Assembly: GCA_012295275.1 (NCBI GenBank) | Contig: CM022665.1 | Location: forward strand, 47,637,102 to 47,701,101 | Length of the DNA stretch: 64,000 bases | Direction of reading: 5' to 3' | Origin: Chrysomallon squamiferum | Taxonomy: Eukaryota; Mollusca; Gastropoda; Neomphalida; Peltospiridae | Part shown: positions 1 through 12,470 of the stretch, piece by piece | How the letters are laid out: every line of letters begins with the position of its first letter | How positions within the stretch are numbered: the first letter of the stretch is position 1 | Position numbers and translations under genes: made by a program | The notes under the pieces: generated by a model | Database searches by the model: none | The model's input: only the letters and a program-made list of their open reading frames with translations | What the model was told of the DNA's origin: nothing

Positions 1-915
1 CTGAACCTAAAATTAATGTTGTATTACAGATAGAGAAACATAAAATTAAATTTATATCACAAGATAAGCATTTTAAGACGAACCTAAAATTCAAGCTGCA
101 TTATAAGATGGACATCAAATTAGTTTTATTACCAGATAAGTATCGTAACATTAAGGTGAACATGAATTTAATGCTGCATTACAAAGATAAGTATTATAAC
201 TAATTGGAATGCAAAATTAAAGTATTAGAAGATAAGTATTACATATCTAAAAACTAAATTAAAGTATTAGAAGATAAGTATTATAACTAATTGGAGTGCA
301 AAATTAAGGTATCAGAAGATAAGTATTACATGACTAAATACAAAATTAAAGTATCAGAAGATAAGTATTACGTGTCTAAATACAAAATTAAAGTATCAGA
401 AGATAAGTATTACATGACTAAATACAAAATTAAAGTATCAGAAGATAAGTATTACATGACTAAATACAAAATTAAGGTATCAGAAGATAAGTATTACATG
501 ACTAAATACAAAATTAAGGTATCAGAAGATAAGTATTATAACTAATTGGAGTGCAAAATTAAAGTATCAGAAGATAAGTATTACATGACTAAATACAAAA
601 TTAAGGTATCAGAAGATAAGTATTACATGACTAAATACAAAATTAAAGTATCAGAAGATAAGTATTACATGACTAAATACAAAATTAAGGTATCAGAAGA
701 TAAGTATTGCATGACTAAATACAAAATTAAAGTATCAGAAGATAAGTATTGCGTGACTAAATACAAAATTAAAGTATCAGAAGATAAGTATTGCGTGACT
801 AAATACAAAATTAAAGTATCAGAAGATAAGTATTGCGTGACTAAATACAAAATTAAAGTATCAGAAGATAAGTATTGCGTGACTAAATACAAAATTAAAG
901 TATCAGAAGTACAAA
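1..915 (+). repeat. 42-bp minisatellite, about 15 good copies plus a degenerate left part
   Basis: The unit reads roughly AAAATTAAAGTATCAGAAGA then TAAGTATTACATGACTAAATAC. From about 290 to 905 it repeats nearly perfectly; before that it decays into variants. Being a multiple of three, it leaves a frame open (14-residue unit KIKVSEDKYYMTKY), but there is no signal peptide, splice context or codon bias. Copies to the right share TGCGTGAC in place of TACATGAC, a variant gradient typical of local homogenisation. Confidence 0.93.
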
Positions 916-1234
916 ATTTTACATGATCGACTGCAATTCATTTTCTATTTCTGCAGTTTAAACCCGACTAATGCAAATAAGCTTTTGCTATTTAACCAGA
1001 AAAAGTGTTATCTGACTCCTGAAAACCGAGTCCATTTGTGCCTCTCTCTGCATTTTCAAACGAGCCGTATTGATTGGAAAGCTATCAGATGCGAGCGGCG
1101 ACTGAAACACAATCTTAATTAAACTCCAGCGCTCTTTGTCCATCAAGCACTTTGACAGGACAGCGACAGGGCAGATCAAAGACCCCCGCTTTGAATTTCC
1201 AGACAGACGTCCACGGTGCGTCTCACCGCGTCTG

Positions 1235-1388
1235 GGTGCACTAAGAGACGTTTAGGTGCGTTAAGAGACGTTTAGGTGTGTTAAGAGACGTTTAGGTGCA
1301 TTAAGAGACGTTTAGGTGCGTTAAGAGACATTTAGGTGTGTTAAGAGACGTTTAGGTGCGTTAAGAGACATTTAGGTGCATTAAGAGT
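1235..1388 (+). repeat. 20-bp tandem repeat, about 8 copies
   Basis: The unit is GTGCGTTAAGAGACGTTTAG, with variation at the fourth and fifth bases and ACG/ACA. It abuts a single-copy island on its left. Confidence 0.92.
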
Positions 1389-1530
1389 CTAGGTTACACA
1401 GCAGTTTTCTGACGATTGCTTGTTTCGAAGTACTGTAAATCTTGTGTTGTAATTTGATAAGTAAAAACAAATCTACCTTGATTATTATTTGCTGCTGCTG
1501 CACTACTAAATGTTGAGTCAGAAAGATGTT

Positions 1531-1945
1531 GAAGTGTGATGCTGTTAGAAGAAAATGTCTAAACTTTTGTGTTTCTTTGCTGTTAGAAGAAAATGTCTAA
1601 ACTTTTGTGTTTCTTTGCTGTTAGAAAAATGTCTAAACTTTTGGATTTCTCTGCTGTTAAAAAAATGTCTAAAATTTTGGATTTCTTTGCTGTTAAAAAA
1701 GTCTAAACTTTTGTGTTTCTTTGCTGTTAGAAGAAAATGTCTGAAACTTTTCAGGGGAAAAATTAAACTTTTGTATTTCTTTGCTGTTGAAAAATGTCTA
1801 AACTTTTGGATTTCTCTGCTGTTAAAAAAATGTCTAAAATTTTGGGATTTCTTTGCTGTTAGAAAAAAGTCTAAACTTTTGTATTTCTTTGCTGTTATAA
1901 AAAAATTCTAAACTTCTGGATTTCTACTGGTGTCAAAAAGTCTAA
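1531..1945 (+). repeat. About 38-bp tandem repeat, around 10 copies
   Basis: Copies carry GCTGTTAGAAGAAAATGTCT followed by AAACTTTTGTGTTTCTTT, with indels in the A-run and some shortened copies. The open frame across part of it is a by-product of the repeat. Confidence 0.88.
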
Positions 1946-2579
1946 ACTATAAAGCAAAAAAATGTCAAAATTTTTCTATTTCTTTTTTAGTAAATATTTT
2001 ATTTATTCTCAAGGCTTCAAGATATTTAGCACCCATATTTTAGTAAATCAAAGTACATTTAAATTCAAAATTCTGGTTTTTTATGTACCCATAGATCTGG
2101 ATGTATATAACTTAAGAAGCACATTTCCAATTGAGTTTGTCTATGAAATTTTGTCTATGCAACACAAAATGAAAACATTAATAAATGTATAAAATATATG
2201 TCTTATAATACCTCAAAATTTCACTATGGACAGTTTCTAGGTGACAGTTCTAAAATGCCAGAACAGAAATCTACTTTCACCATCTTGTGGATTTTTCTTG
2301 TCAGTTAGTAAACAGGCATTTGTTTTTCTTTCTTTTCTTTTTTTATTATTATTTTTTTCTTTTTTCTTTTTTTTCTTTACATATTTAGGGGGAGATATTA
2401 ACATCCTTTGATAAACCACTAATGGGACATTGCCTGGAACAGGAAATTGCCTAAAGGATTCACTAAGAGATGATCAAGACTTTGTGACCTTTTTAAAGCC
2501 AAAAAATTACATAAATTTTCCTGTCCATGTAATGGTGTGTGTATTGATTGCATTGTTCTAAAACAAAATACAAATTTAT

Positions 2580-2945
2580 CATAAATTTTAAAATTTACAA
2601 TGTAATGGTTAATACAATAAATAATAAATGAATTTGTCTGTTTCCTGTTTATAATGTCTGAAACAACGTTTTAACAGTATAAAAAAAAAAAAATTAAATT
2701 TTAAAAATTAAAAATTTACCATATAATGGTTAATCCAATAAATACATAATACCATTTTCACATTCTTGCTTATAACATCTGAAATGTGGACAATGTTTTA
2801 ACAGTATAAAAAAAAAATAAAAAAAATTAAAAAAATTAAAACTTTAACATATAATGGTTAATCCAATAAATACATAAAACCATATTTCACTTTCTTGCTT
2901 ATAACATCTGAAATATGGACAACAATGTCCTAACAGCACAAAAAA
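2580..2945 (+). repeat. About 125-bp tandem repeat, 3 copies
   Basis: Each copy has ATAATGGTTAATCCAATAAA, then TTCTTGCTTATAACATCTGA, then a gap and TTTTAACAGTATAAAA with an A-rich tail. The first copy is the most diverged. Confidence 0.8.
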
Positions 2946-3824
2946 ACAAAACAAAACACACACAAGATGACCAGTGTTTTGTCACTTCATCACTTAAGTA
3001 ATCATTCCTCTCCATGATGGTCACGTTAAAACATGCGGCGGAGACAGACACAGCAAAGTCTTTGATAATTAAACCACTTGTGGAATAGCTCGCCTGTATA
3101 CAGGAAATTAGTCAATGAAGACAGAAGGCCGTGGAAAGGCAGTTAGGGAAGGATCTAAAGAAAAGATAAGCATTTATAAAACTCAATGCCCTGTGGCATT
3201 GACAGTCTGCATGCTTAGTGTCAGGTCATGTTTAGTTTAGATCGTTTAAACTCCACCACTGCTGCTGCAGCAGTTGCAGTTTGATAAATTAACGAAGAGC
3301 TTGTTGCTTTCTTTTCAGCTCGTTGTTTAATAAGCATTATCAAAATAAATGCCTCTAATTGCATGACAATTATCATTAAGAAATTTAAAACAAAAAATGA
3401 TAACTGTAATTATAAAAAAAATTTTTTTTTTAAAAAATCTTCAATAATAACAATACACAAATTATTAAAGCTTGATCGAAAAACCTTTCATTAGAAAAAA
3501 AACAACAACAAAAATGGTTGAAATAATTATTATCAATATGTCGAGCTGTTTCAGGTCAACATGTTTACTGACAGAGTTAGTAAACAAGAACAAACAAGCT
3601 CTTTGTCACTTGATTAAGCCGAACACCGAAGCCCGGGAGGCTGATTTTCATCAATACGTCACCTCTCAAGACTGGAGGCTTATTAGAAAATGTCACAGAC
3701 TCTGACTCGCGGAGATGGAAACAACAGATGAATGCTGTGGATGCCAGCTCCACGGAGCTGCCACAGAACTACATTACTTTTCACCTCGCACACGTTCAGC
3801 TCTGGTGTAGTTTGTACAGTAGTT

Positions 3825-4515
3825 TTGACTGCTACATTTCCTGTTCAAACCTGTATCTCCTATGACTGGTTTTAAATGTTTTCCCATTCTAACTGATGGT
3901 AGATACAAAACAAAAAATACATATTGTGCTGCTGCTAATTGGTACAACACCACTGTAACCTAACTCCTGAATATCCCACTGATACATTTCCTGTTCCAAC
4001 CTGTATCTCCTGTGACTGGTTATAAATGTTTTCCCATCTATTTCACAATACATTCAAAAGAAATACTGTGCTGCTAATAGGTACTCTATGTGCCTCATGG
4101 AAGAGGTATCAGCAAACTGGTACCACAACACTGTAACCTAACTCCTGAAGATTCCACTGATACATTTCCTGTTCCAACCCATATCTCCTATGACTGGTTA
4201 TAAATGATTTCCCATCTATTTCACAATACATAAGAAAAGAAATACTGAGTTACTGATAGGTACTACAAATGCATTTTTAAAGAGGTATGAACAAACTGGG
4301 AGGTACCACAACACTGAACCCTAACTCCTGGAGTTCTCCACTGGTACATATCCTGTTCCAACCTATATCTCCTATGACTGGTTATAAATGTTTTCCTATC
4401 TATTTCAGAGTATATACAAAAGTTATACTGTGTTACTGATAGGTACTGTATATGCACCTTTAAAGAGGTATGAACAAACTGGGAAGGTACAACACCACAC
4501 TGATCCCTAACTTCT
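3825..4515 (+). repeat. About 170-bp tandem repeat, 4 copies
   Basis: Shared blocks in each copy are CATTTCCTGTTCCAACCTGT, ATCTCCTATGACTGGTTATA, TTTCCCATCTATTTCACAAT and GGTACCACAACACTGTAACC. Copies differ by short indels. Confidence 0.85.
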
Positions 4516-5024
4516 GTTTAACAGACTGATACTAACACAGTCTTGAACAAACAATCCACAAAACCTGGATTATGTTTCAAAGACAGGCAAGCTTCAAACT
4601 TTGGTCGATACATTTCAAATTATAAACAGATAAACAAATAATGGCTTCCTTTGAAAACTATCTCTCTCTCGGAATTGCATCCAATGGCCAATGAAAGAAA
4701 ATGAATCAGTAAAACTCTTAAAGTTAAAGGTACAATTAAACAAAATACATGAACTTTTGAATTCTTCTGCCCAGATTTCCATATTCAAGCCACTGACCAG
4801 ATGAAGAAAATTTGTTTTGCTTTGTCTAAAATTTGTTTATTTTGCTGATTACTGAATCCAAACAACCAGCAGACCATAGATTATAGGAATATTGAAAAAA
4901 TGATATTGAAGGAAACCAGTTGTTTGCTGTTGGCGCCAACTGTTTAAGCTTCAACACACAGCAGTCAGTCTCAGTAAAGGAACAATTACAAAGTAACTCT
5001 TCCAGGCCAAAAATTATGAATAAT

Positions 5025-5320
5025 ATTAAATGTCTTAATATAAATTTGTACCAGTTATTAGAAAACTCATTTTTGAATACTTCTTAAATGTCTTAACATA
5101 AATTTGTTAAGACTAGTTATTAGAAAACTCATTTTTGAATACTTTTTAAATGTCTTAACATAAATTTGTTAAGACTAGTTATTAGAAAACTCATTTTTGA
5201 ATACTTTTAAATGTCTTAACATAAATTTGTTAAGACTAGTTATTAGAAAATTCATTCTTGAATACTCTGTAATGTCTTAACATAAACTTGTTAAGACCAG
5301 TTACTAGAATAATCATTCTT
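5025..5320 (+). repeat. About 63-bp tandem repeat, 5 copies
   Basis: The unit contains AAATGTCTTAACATAAATTT, GTTAAGACTAGTTATTAGAA and AACTCATTTTTGAATACTTT. Within the unit, TTAACATAAATTTGTTAA forms an inverted repeat. Confidence 0.87.
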
Positions 5321-5837
5321 GATGTTCTTGTCCTACTATAAAAATCCAGATTGAATAATGCTATAATGACAGTTAAAAAGGATCACAAACGAATGAAACA
5401 AATGTAAATAATCATATTCCCTTGGATACTCTTGCATAACCGTTAGACATAATCAGCCCTACATAACACTAATTGCAAGGTTTTTAATCTGGTGGTTCGT
5501 TAATCGCCATTCATCACGTTTATAATGTCTTAAATTATGTCAGAGAGTTGAATTGGATTACTGCTCGCCGTGGGACATTTCAGAGGGCGAAACAAAAGGA
5601 ATTCAATACGTCTGACATCCAGTGAATCTGCGTCCTAAAATATTAATTGGTGAATCTTGCGGCTTGCAACGTGAACTGTGATTATCCTGTTTGTAAAACT
5701 GTTTAATGTGATTTGAGAATCATCTCCATTGTGTTGCTGTGTGGGTGTTTTGTGGTTTTTGTTGGACATCGTTATTAGTATTAAAGTCCCATTGGAAAAA
5801 TTTCTGAAAATGTTCTGTCAAGATAGTGGGATTTCTA

Positions 5838-5964
5838 ATTTATTTATTTGTTTGTTTGTTTGTTTGTTTGTTTGTTTGTTTATTTTATTTGTTTATTTTA
5901 TTTATTTATTTTTATTTATTTTATTTATTTATTTTTTTTTATTTATTTATTTTTATTTTATTTT

Positions 5965-6007
<43 letters not shown>

Positions 6008-6035
6008 TTTTTTTATTTATTTATTTATTTTAATA
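5838..6035 (+). repeat. (TTTG)n-(TTTA)n microsatellite
   Basis: A run of TTTG passes into interrupted TTTA and T-rich sequence over about 200 bp. Overlapping hydrophobic frames here are artefacts of the repeat. Confidence 0.95.
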
Positions 6036-7429
6036 TTTTTTTTAGATATTTGATTATTAAAACAGTTATGTTTTAATGCAGAGCTGAGATTTCAAGCAAA
6101 CAAATGCGTCACTTTTCATCTCAATAACATTTTGAAATGTTCTGTTTTAAACTAATGATAATTACATATGTCTTCTTTACAAGATTTTTCTAAAAGCTAC
6201 TTCCTTTTCTCAAAAAGGCTGTAACTGAAACAGTTTTGTTTGGGGTTCCTTTAAAGCTGGAATTTTTTTGTGTACTTTATTTTTTACATTTTGTCTTTAC
6301 ATTGGTAAGTTCTTTTATTTCCAACTGTTAAATAATAACCCATTAAAATTAAAATTTTAAAAATTAGAATTAAAAAAGTGTGGGTGATTTTTCTTCTTTT
6401 TTTTTCCAGTGTCATTCCAAATTTTGTCAGAAAATAAATATATATAAAAAAAAATTAAATAAAAAAATAATAAAACAAGAAAGAAAGAAAAGAAAGAGCA
6501 GTAAATATGCCACATAATTTCAACACTAGATGTTTTGTATTGATGTGCATGTTAAAACATTTACACATCACAAACTTTTATACACAATTTCGCTTTATAT
6601 GCATTTTTTAATACAGGTTTTATTAGCCAAAACTTTGGCAATATCTATCGAGCTTTCACTCAATAAATACAAATGAACGAATGAACAGATATTGATATTT
6701 TCCATACATACAAAACCCCTAATGCAATCAAGTCAGCCCAACACATTACTGTCTGGTTTTGTTTCATTTTTTCTTATTTCACATAAACAAAATATTAACA
6801 GTTATAAATGATCAATGGAGAGAAGTGGGACTGATACATCAATACATTTATCTATTAATCTTTCATAAAATCTTTTTTTATAAACTACTTCCCATCCAGG
6901 CACTTTAATTAACAAATTCAATCACAAATTATTATTATTATTTTTTTTTTAATAAAAACATTTATAAATGTAAACAAAAATCACACAGCAGAGCTTCTTT
7001 ACAACTTGAAGATTCAATAACTGTCTGTGAGAGAAAGATTAGAAAGAAAAAGACAAAAAGGACTCGGCTCTCAATGAGAATAACAACTCTGAACAGAACT
7101 AAGAATGATTACGCTGAATTTGTCAGTCACACAGAGATCAATATTTAATATCAACTGTGCAAATTCTTAATCCACTTCTAAAGGGCTATGTAGCAGAAGC
7201 CATTACCAATAATTCCATCATGAGAGAGAGAAAAAAAAAAAAAAAAAACAAACACATATTTCTTGTAATTTTTCAACCCTTTAATGGGTATAGATTGGTC
7301 ACACCAAGTGACTTTCTGTTAAAAAAAAAGAAAAATCTGATTGTGGAAAAGAAAAAGAAAGAAAGAAAGAAAGAAAAGCTTGACTGTCAAAAACTGAATG
7401 TGTGTATGTAACTGATGTATGATGTTTGA

Positions 7430-7715
7430 TGTATGTCACACATGCTTGAACAGTTGTTTTATGATAGCCTGTCTATATTACACTGGTCATACAACTAACG
7501 ACAACAACAACAACAACAACTGATGTTTCTTATTTCAAACATGCTTGAACAGTTGTCTTATGATAGCATATCTGCATTACACTGGTCATACAACCAAGTA
7601 ATAATAACAACAACATCAACAGTTTAAGTTTCTCATGACAGACATGCTTGAATAGCTGTTTTATGGTACAGCATATCTGTATTACCACTTCAACACAGTA
7701 ACAACAACAGCAACA
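7430..7715 (+). repeat. About 95-bp tandem repeat, 3 copies
   Basis: Each copy carries CATGCTTGAACAGTTGTTTT, ATGATAGC and TTACACTGGTCATACAAC, followed by an AAC-rich stretch. Confidence 0.75.
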
Positions 7716-7733
7716 TAACACAATAATAATTAA

Positions 7734-7886
<153 letters not shown>

Positions 7887-8096
7887 CCAGGCATCTAGAA
7901 GATAGTGGATAGCAATATCCTTATACATTGTTTAATGGAAGACAATTTATTGTCAGAAATAGTCACTTTAGCTTTGAACCTTTTAGATTAATAAAATCTT
8001 TAAGATTAATTTTTCTGTTTGGTTATTATCACAACAATACACATGCAAAATCAACTAAAATAAATGGAATCTGCTTTAAATGAATGTAACATAAAT

Positions 8097-8124
8097 AATA
8101 ATGATGATGATGATGATGATGATG

Positions 8125-8162
<38 letters not shown>

Positions 8163-8250
8163 GATGATGATAATGAAAACAATAATAATGATAATAATAA
8201 TAATAATAATAACAACAATAATAACAAGAACTATAATATAATAATAAAAA
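8097..8250 (+). repeat. (GAT)n/(AAT)n microsatellite
   Basis: GATGAT, then GATAAT hexamers, then AAT-rich sequence with AAC interruptions. Asp/Asn-rich or Ile/Tyr-rich frames are repeat artefacts. Confidence 0.95.
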
Positions 8251-9639
8251 TTGTCTGATGATAACAAGAAACATTCAAAATATCTTCTCGCATTCTCCGA
8301 GCTCCAACTGCTACTGAAATTGTTTATTGTACATAACCTGTTCAGACAATGAAACTCTAAAACTTATTCAGAAAAGATGAAACATTAAACCATTATATAC
8401 ATGTACATTTTTGTTAAACTATTTCATTTAATAATGTTACGTTTTCAAAAGATCTATCAAACCTCTCGTACATTTTCTTACATTTTAATCTGAAGACTGA
8501 TTAATGATCGTTTTTCTTTTCTAAAGTATAATCATCTCAGATATTCTTTCATATTAATAATGAATAATTAAGAAAAAAACTATTTTTTTTAATAAACAGA
8601 CGAGGTTTTTACTTAACTTGTAATAAACTGTCAGTGATTTATGATGCAGATTTGACCTTTTCTGAACTGCAAACAATAAATCGTCCAGGAAAATAAGACA
8701 GCTATGATTACATTTACTGACAAACTCAATGCATTGCTTGTCAAAACAGTCCATATATACACAATTATGTATCCACAGTATCCTTTTGGTAACAATTTTT
8801 TTGTTTGTTTTTATTATTAAATTTTGGCTTCAGTGAAAATATCTTGATCATCTTAATGGGATTTTTTTATCTTTGTATATTTATACAGAAAGTAAATATA
8901 ATTTTATTTATCAATATTCTTGGTGATGGTTAACATTAATCACAAATATGTATTTGTTCAGATTTATTTTAATTCAGGCCAAAATGTTTTATTTATAGCA
9001 CAACTAACATTAACAGCGGGAAAGACAGTGGGAGTTTAAAAAAATTAACGTCTCTATTGTACAAGATAATACATCATCATATTTGCTTAACGATGAACAA
9101 AACAACATCTGTCTGTTCGTCCTTGTTTCACTGAGTATGATTAGAAGGTTTGTTCTGTATTCATTGCATGCTAAAAGACTTTCTACAATGATCTATTGAC
9201 TACTGGCAGGCAAGTTACTCCGAGTTTTCCGTGCATATCCAATTAACTGAATGTTTCTCTTATTACCAAGAATTGCATTTCTCTTCATCTCTTTTAATTG
9301 TCCTTGTACAAAAAAAAAAAAAAAAAAAAAAATGACGCATCAGGTTGTAACATAAACAGTGTAATTAAAGCTGGTAATCTTTTCTTTTCTTAGTTGGTAA
9401 TGTGTTGTAAGAGACTGATGAAAAAGTGACGTTTAGATTATTTAGTAAACAGTTGGGTTTTAGATGATTGTTGTTGTTGTTGTTAAGTAAACAGTTGGGT
9501 TTTTAGTCTCCTGTGGGTGTGTTAGTTAAATAAACAGTAAAATCTAGTGTGTTTGTTATTTTTTTCTCAAAACTTTATGATAGTTTATGATACACTCAAA
9601 AGCAAACTTACCAACTGATTGAAAAACAAAATTTGAAAT

Positions 9640-10800
9640 AATTTCACACAGCCAAATCCTGTTTTAAGTATTAATTTTCATGAATTTTCTTTAATTATGT
9701 AAAATGATCTGCTGTTATTAATACAATGTCTAATGTATCAGTAACAATGAGAAAGAAGAAAGAAGAAAGAAAAAAATAGAAAGAAAAAATCGGTCAAGTA
9801 TGTCAGTAATTTTTTTTTTTTTTTTTTCTCTGCATGATTATAAGAATGTTCACTATATGTTGTTTCACAGAGCCCAGATCAGTTTCAGTATTAATTTTTA
9901 TAAACACACAATGTACAGGATCATGTAAAATAATTTGCTGTTAACACAATGTGTAGTATCAGTGAGTACAGTACAAGGAAAGAAGAAAAAAAATAAAAGA
10001 CAAGTAAGTCAGTTTATTTTTTTTTTTCACAATGCTTAAAAGAATGTTCACTATCTCTCATGTTTTAACAAGTCCAGTTTCAGTATTTCATGAACTAAAA
10101 ATGTACACAATTGTCAAATAACACAATGTGTAATATATGATGTCAGTGACAATGAAAAAGATGAAAGAAGAAAGAAAAAAAAAGAAGGACAAGTCTGTCA
10201 GTTTATATTCTATGCTCATACTTGTCATGATTTCACACAGTTCCAGTATTTCATGAACTAAAAATGTACAGAATTATGTAAAATAATCTGTTGTTAACAC
10301 AATGTGTAATGTATGATATCAGTGATAATGAGACTACCTGAAAAGATACCTGAAAAGAAAAGAAAAAAAAAAAGGAAGGACATGCTCATAAGAATGTTCA
10401 CTATTTCATGCCAGCATTTTATGAACTAAAAAAAAAAAAAAAAAAAAAAAAATTGTTCTATCAGTTTAAAACTAAAAAAAAAAAAAAAAAATTTTGTGAT
10501 TATAAGAATGTTTACTATTTGTCTTTATTTCTATGCTGATAAGAATGTTCCACTTGCATTTCATGAACTAAAAATATACAGTGATCTGCTGTGTAATGCA
10601 TGGTATTAATGACAACCAGAGACAGACTAGCTGGAAAGAAGGAAGAAAGAAAAAAAAAAAAAGACAAGACAGTTTGTATTCTATGCTGATAAGAATGTTC
10701 ACTACTTGTCTTGATTTCACACAGTTCCAGCATTTCATGAACAAAAATATACAGTGACAGACTAGCTGGAAAGAAGGAAGAAAAAAAAAAAAAAAACCAG
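9640..10800 (+). repeat. Diverged long-unit tandem repeat (about 130-200 bp units)
   Basis: Recurring blocks, in order: TTTCACACAG, CAGTATTTCATGAACTAAAAA, TAACACAATGTGTAAT, CAGTGACAATGA, a GAAAGAAGAAAGA purine run, GGACAAGT, and ATAAGAATGTTCACTAT. About seven copies, variable in length and partly deleted. Confidence 0.8.
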
Positions 10801-11033
10801 GACACGTGCGTCATTCCATTTCTTCCCAGCATGCTCAGGAGAATGTTCACTATTTGCCTCTGTGGTCTTGTCACATCAAACACACACACGCAGAGAAGAG
10901 ATGAAACCTGCCTCAGACACACAGATGTTTGACATCAGCCGAAGCAGAAACAGTGCCCAGTCTGCCTGTGTTTACATATATGTACATGTCACAGGAGAGA
11001 AAGTCTTGTTCAGCATGACGTCTTCGTCTTCGT

Positions 11034-11106
11034 CATGTTGTTGTTGTTGTTGTTGTTGAAAGCAATTACAACTCTTCTTCTTCTTCTTCTTCTTCTTCTT
11101 CTTCTT
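11034..11106 (+). repeat. (TTG)n and (CTT)n trinucleotide runs
   Basis: TGTTGT repeats at about 11,036-11,058 are followed by an uninterrupted TTC/CTT array at about 11,073-11,106. Confidence 0.93.
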
Positions 11107-11794
11107 GTTGACATGAATGACTGCCATGTTCTTCCAACACCAGTGTGTGTTTGCAAACCACTGCTGTGATTTGTTTTAATTCCCTCTTCTGATCACAGAG
11201 ATTGAAATGTTAATGGATCTGTTTGATGATGAGCAGGCTTTGTGTTCTCAATAAGTATATTCAGCGGATTTTTTTTTTTTTTCTTCTCAATAATATGGTT
11301 TTATTAGATTTACATTCGCATGCATTTTAATCACAACATTATCCAGCGCTTGTGTGTGTTAACCATGCAGAAAAGAAACCAGAGGTGATTTGTTTTTATA
11401 AAAAATATATAAAAAATAAAAAAATGATTTTTTTTAACATAATAATAGAGGATTAAGACTGAAAATTAGAGTTAGTTTTATGGCATTTTTCAATCAGTTT
11501 TTTTTTCTCTCTCTCCACTGCTAGAAGAAGAACCTCAAAGCTGAAACAGTGATTAGATTTTCCACCAGACTGGAATTTTCTGCCACTGCATACACAAGTA
11601 TGCCCATCCATTCATCTAAAAATTAGAAAATTTTCGTTTCTTTTCATTTCATTAATGATGGGGAAGGAAACAAGGGCAGATCACTTGATTAGAAGTGTAA
11701 TATTACTACAATGCAAACGTTGCAGCAGATGTTTTCAATGTTGACTGCCTTGCTATCCATATGAGAGACAAGTTAATGTTTCTTCAAACCTGCA

Positions 11795-12470
11795 GCCCAA
11801 AACCTGCCTCAAATATGTCCCAAACAAGTGAGTTTTATTTGTTACCCTGTATTCTTCAGCCCAAAAACCTGCCTAAAACATGTCCCAGCTACCTAACAAC
11901 AGCGTGTTTTTATTTGTTAACCTGTATTCTTCAGCCCAAAAACCTGCCTCAAACATGTCCCAGCTATCAACCTAACTGTGCGTTTTATTTGTTAACCTGT
12001 ATTCTTCAGCCCAAAAACCTGCCAAAAACATGTCCCAGTTACCAAATAACTGTGCATTTTATTTGTTAACCTGTATTCTTCAGCCCAAAAACCTGCCAAA
12101 AACTGTCCCAGCTACCAAATAACTGTGCATTTTATTTGTTAACCTGTATTCTTCAGCCCAAAAACCTGCCTAAAACATGTCCCAGCTACCTAACAACAGC
12201 GTGTTTTTATTTGTTAACCTGTATTCTTCAGCCCAAAATCCTGCCTCAAACATGTCACAGCTCCTAACTACTGTGCATTTTATTTGTTAATCTGTATTCT
12301 TCAGCCCAAAATCCTGCCTCAAACATGTCACAGCTCCTAACTACTGTGCATTTTATTTGTTAACCTGTATTCTTCAGCCCAAAAACCTGCCTCAAACATG
12401 TCCCAGCTACCAACCGTATGTTTCAGCTACTAAGAACAGCATGTTTTTATCTGTTAACCTGCATTTGTCA
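11795..12470 (+). repeat. About 74-bp tandem repeat, about 9 copies
   Basis: The unit includes AACCTGTATTCTTCAGCCCA, AAAACCTGCCTCAAACATGT, CCCAGCTACC and TGTGCATTTTATTTGTT. Two variants alternate (GCGTGTTTTTA and TGTGCATTTTA), suggesting partial higher-order duplication. Confidence 0.92.

Noticed and set aside
291-926. Two adjacent frames made of a repeated 14-residue peptide, resembling a peptide precursor
   Set aside because: No signal peptide, no processing sites between units, and the frame is open only because the 42-bp unit is a multiple of three.
5729-6076. Hydrophobic frames suggesting a membrane protein
   Set aside because: Translation of TTTG/TTTA microsatellite.
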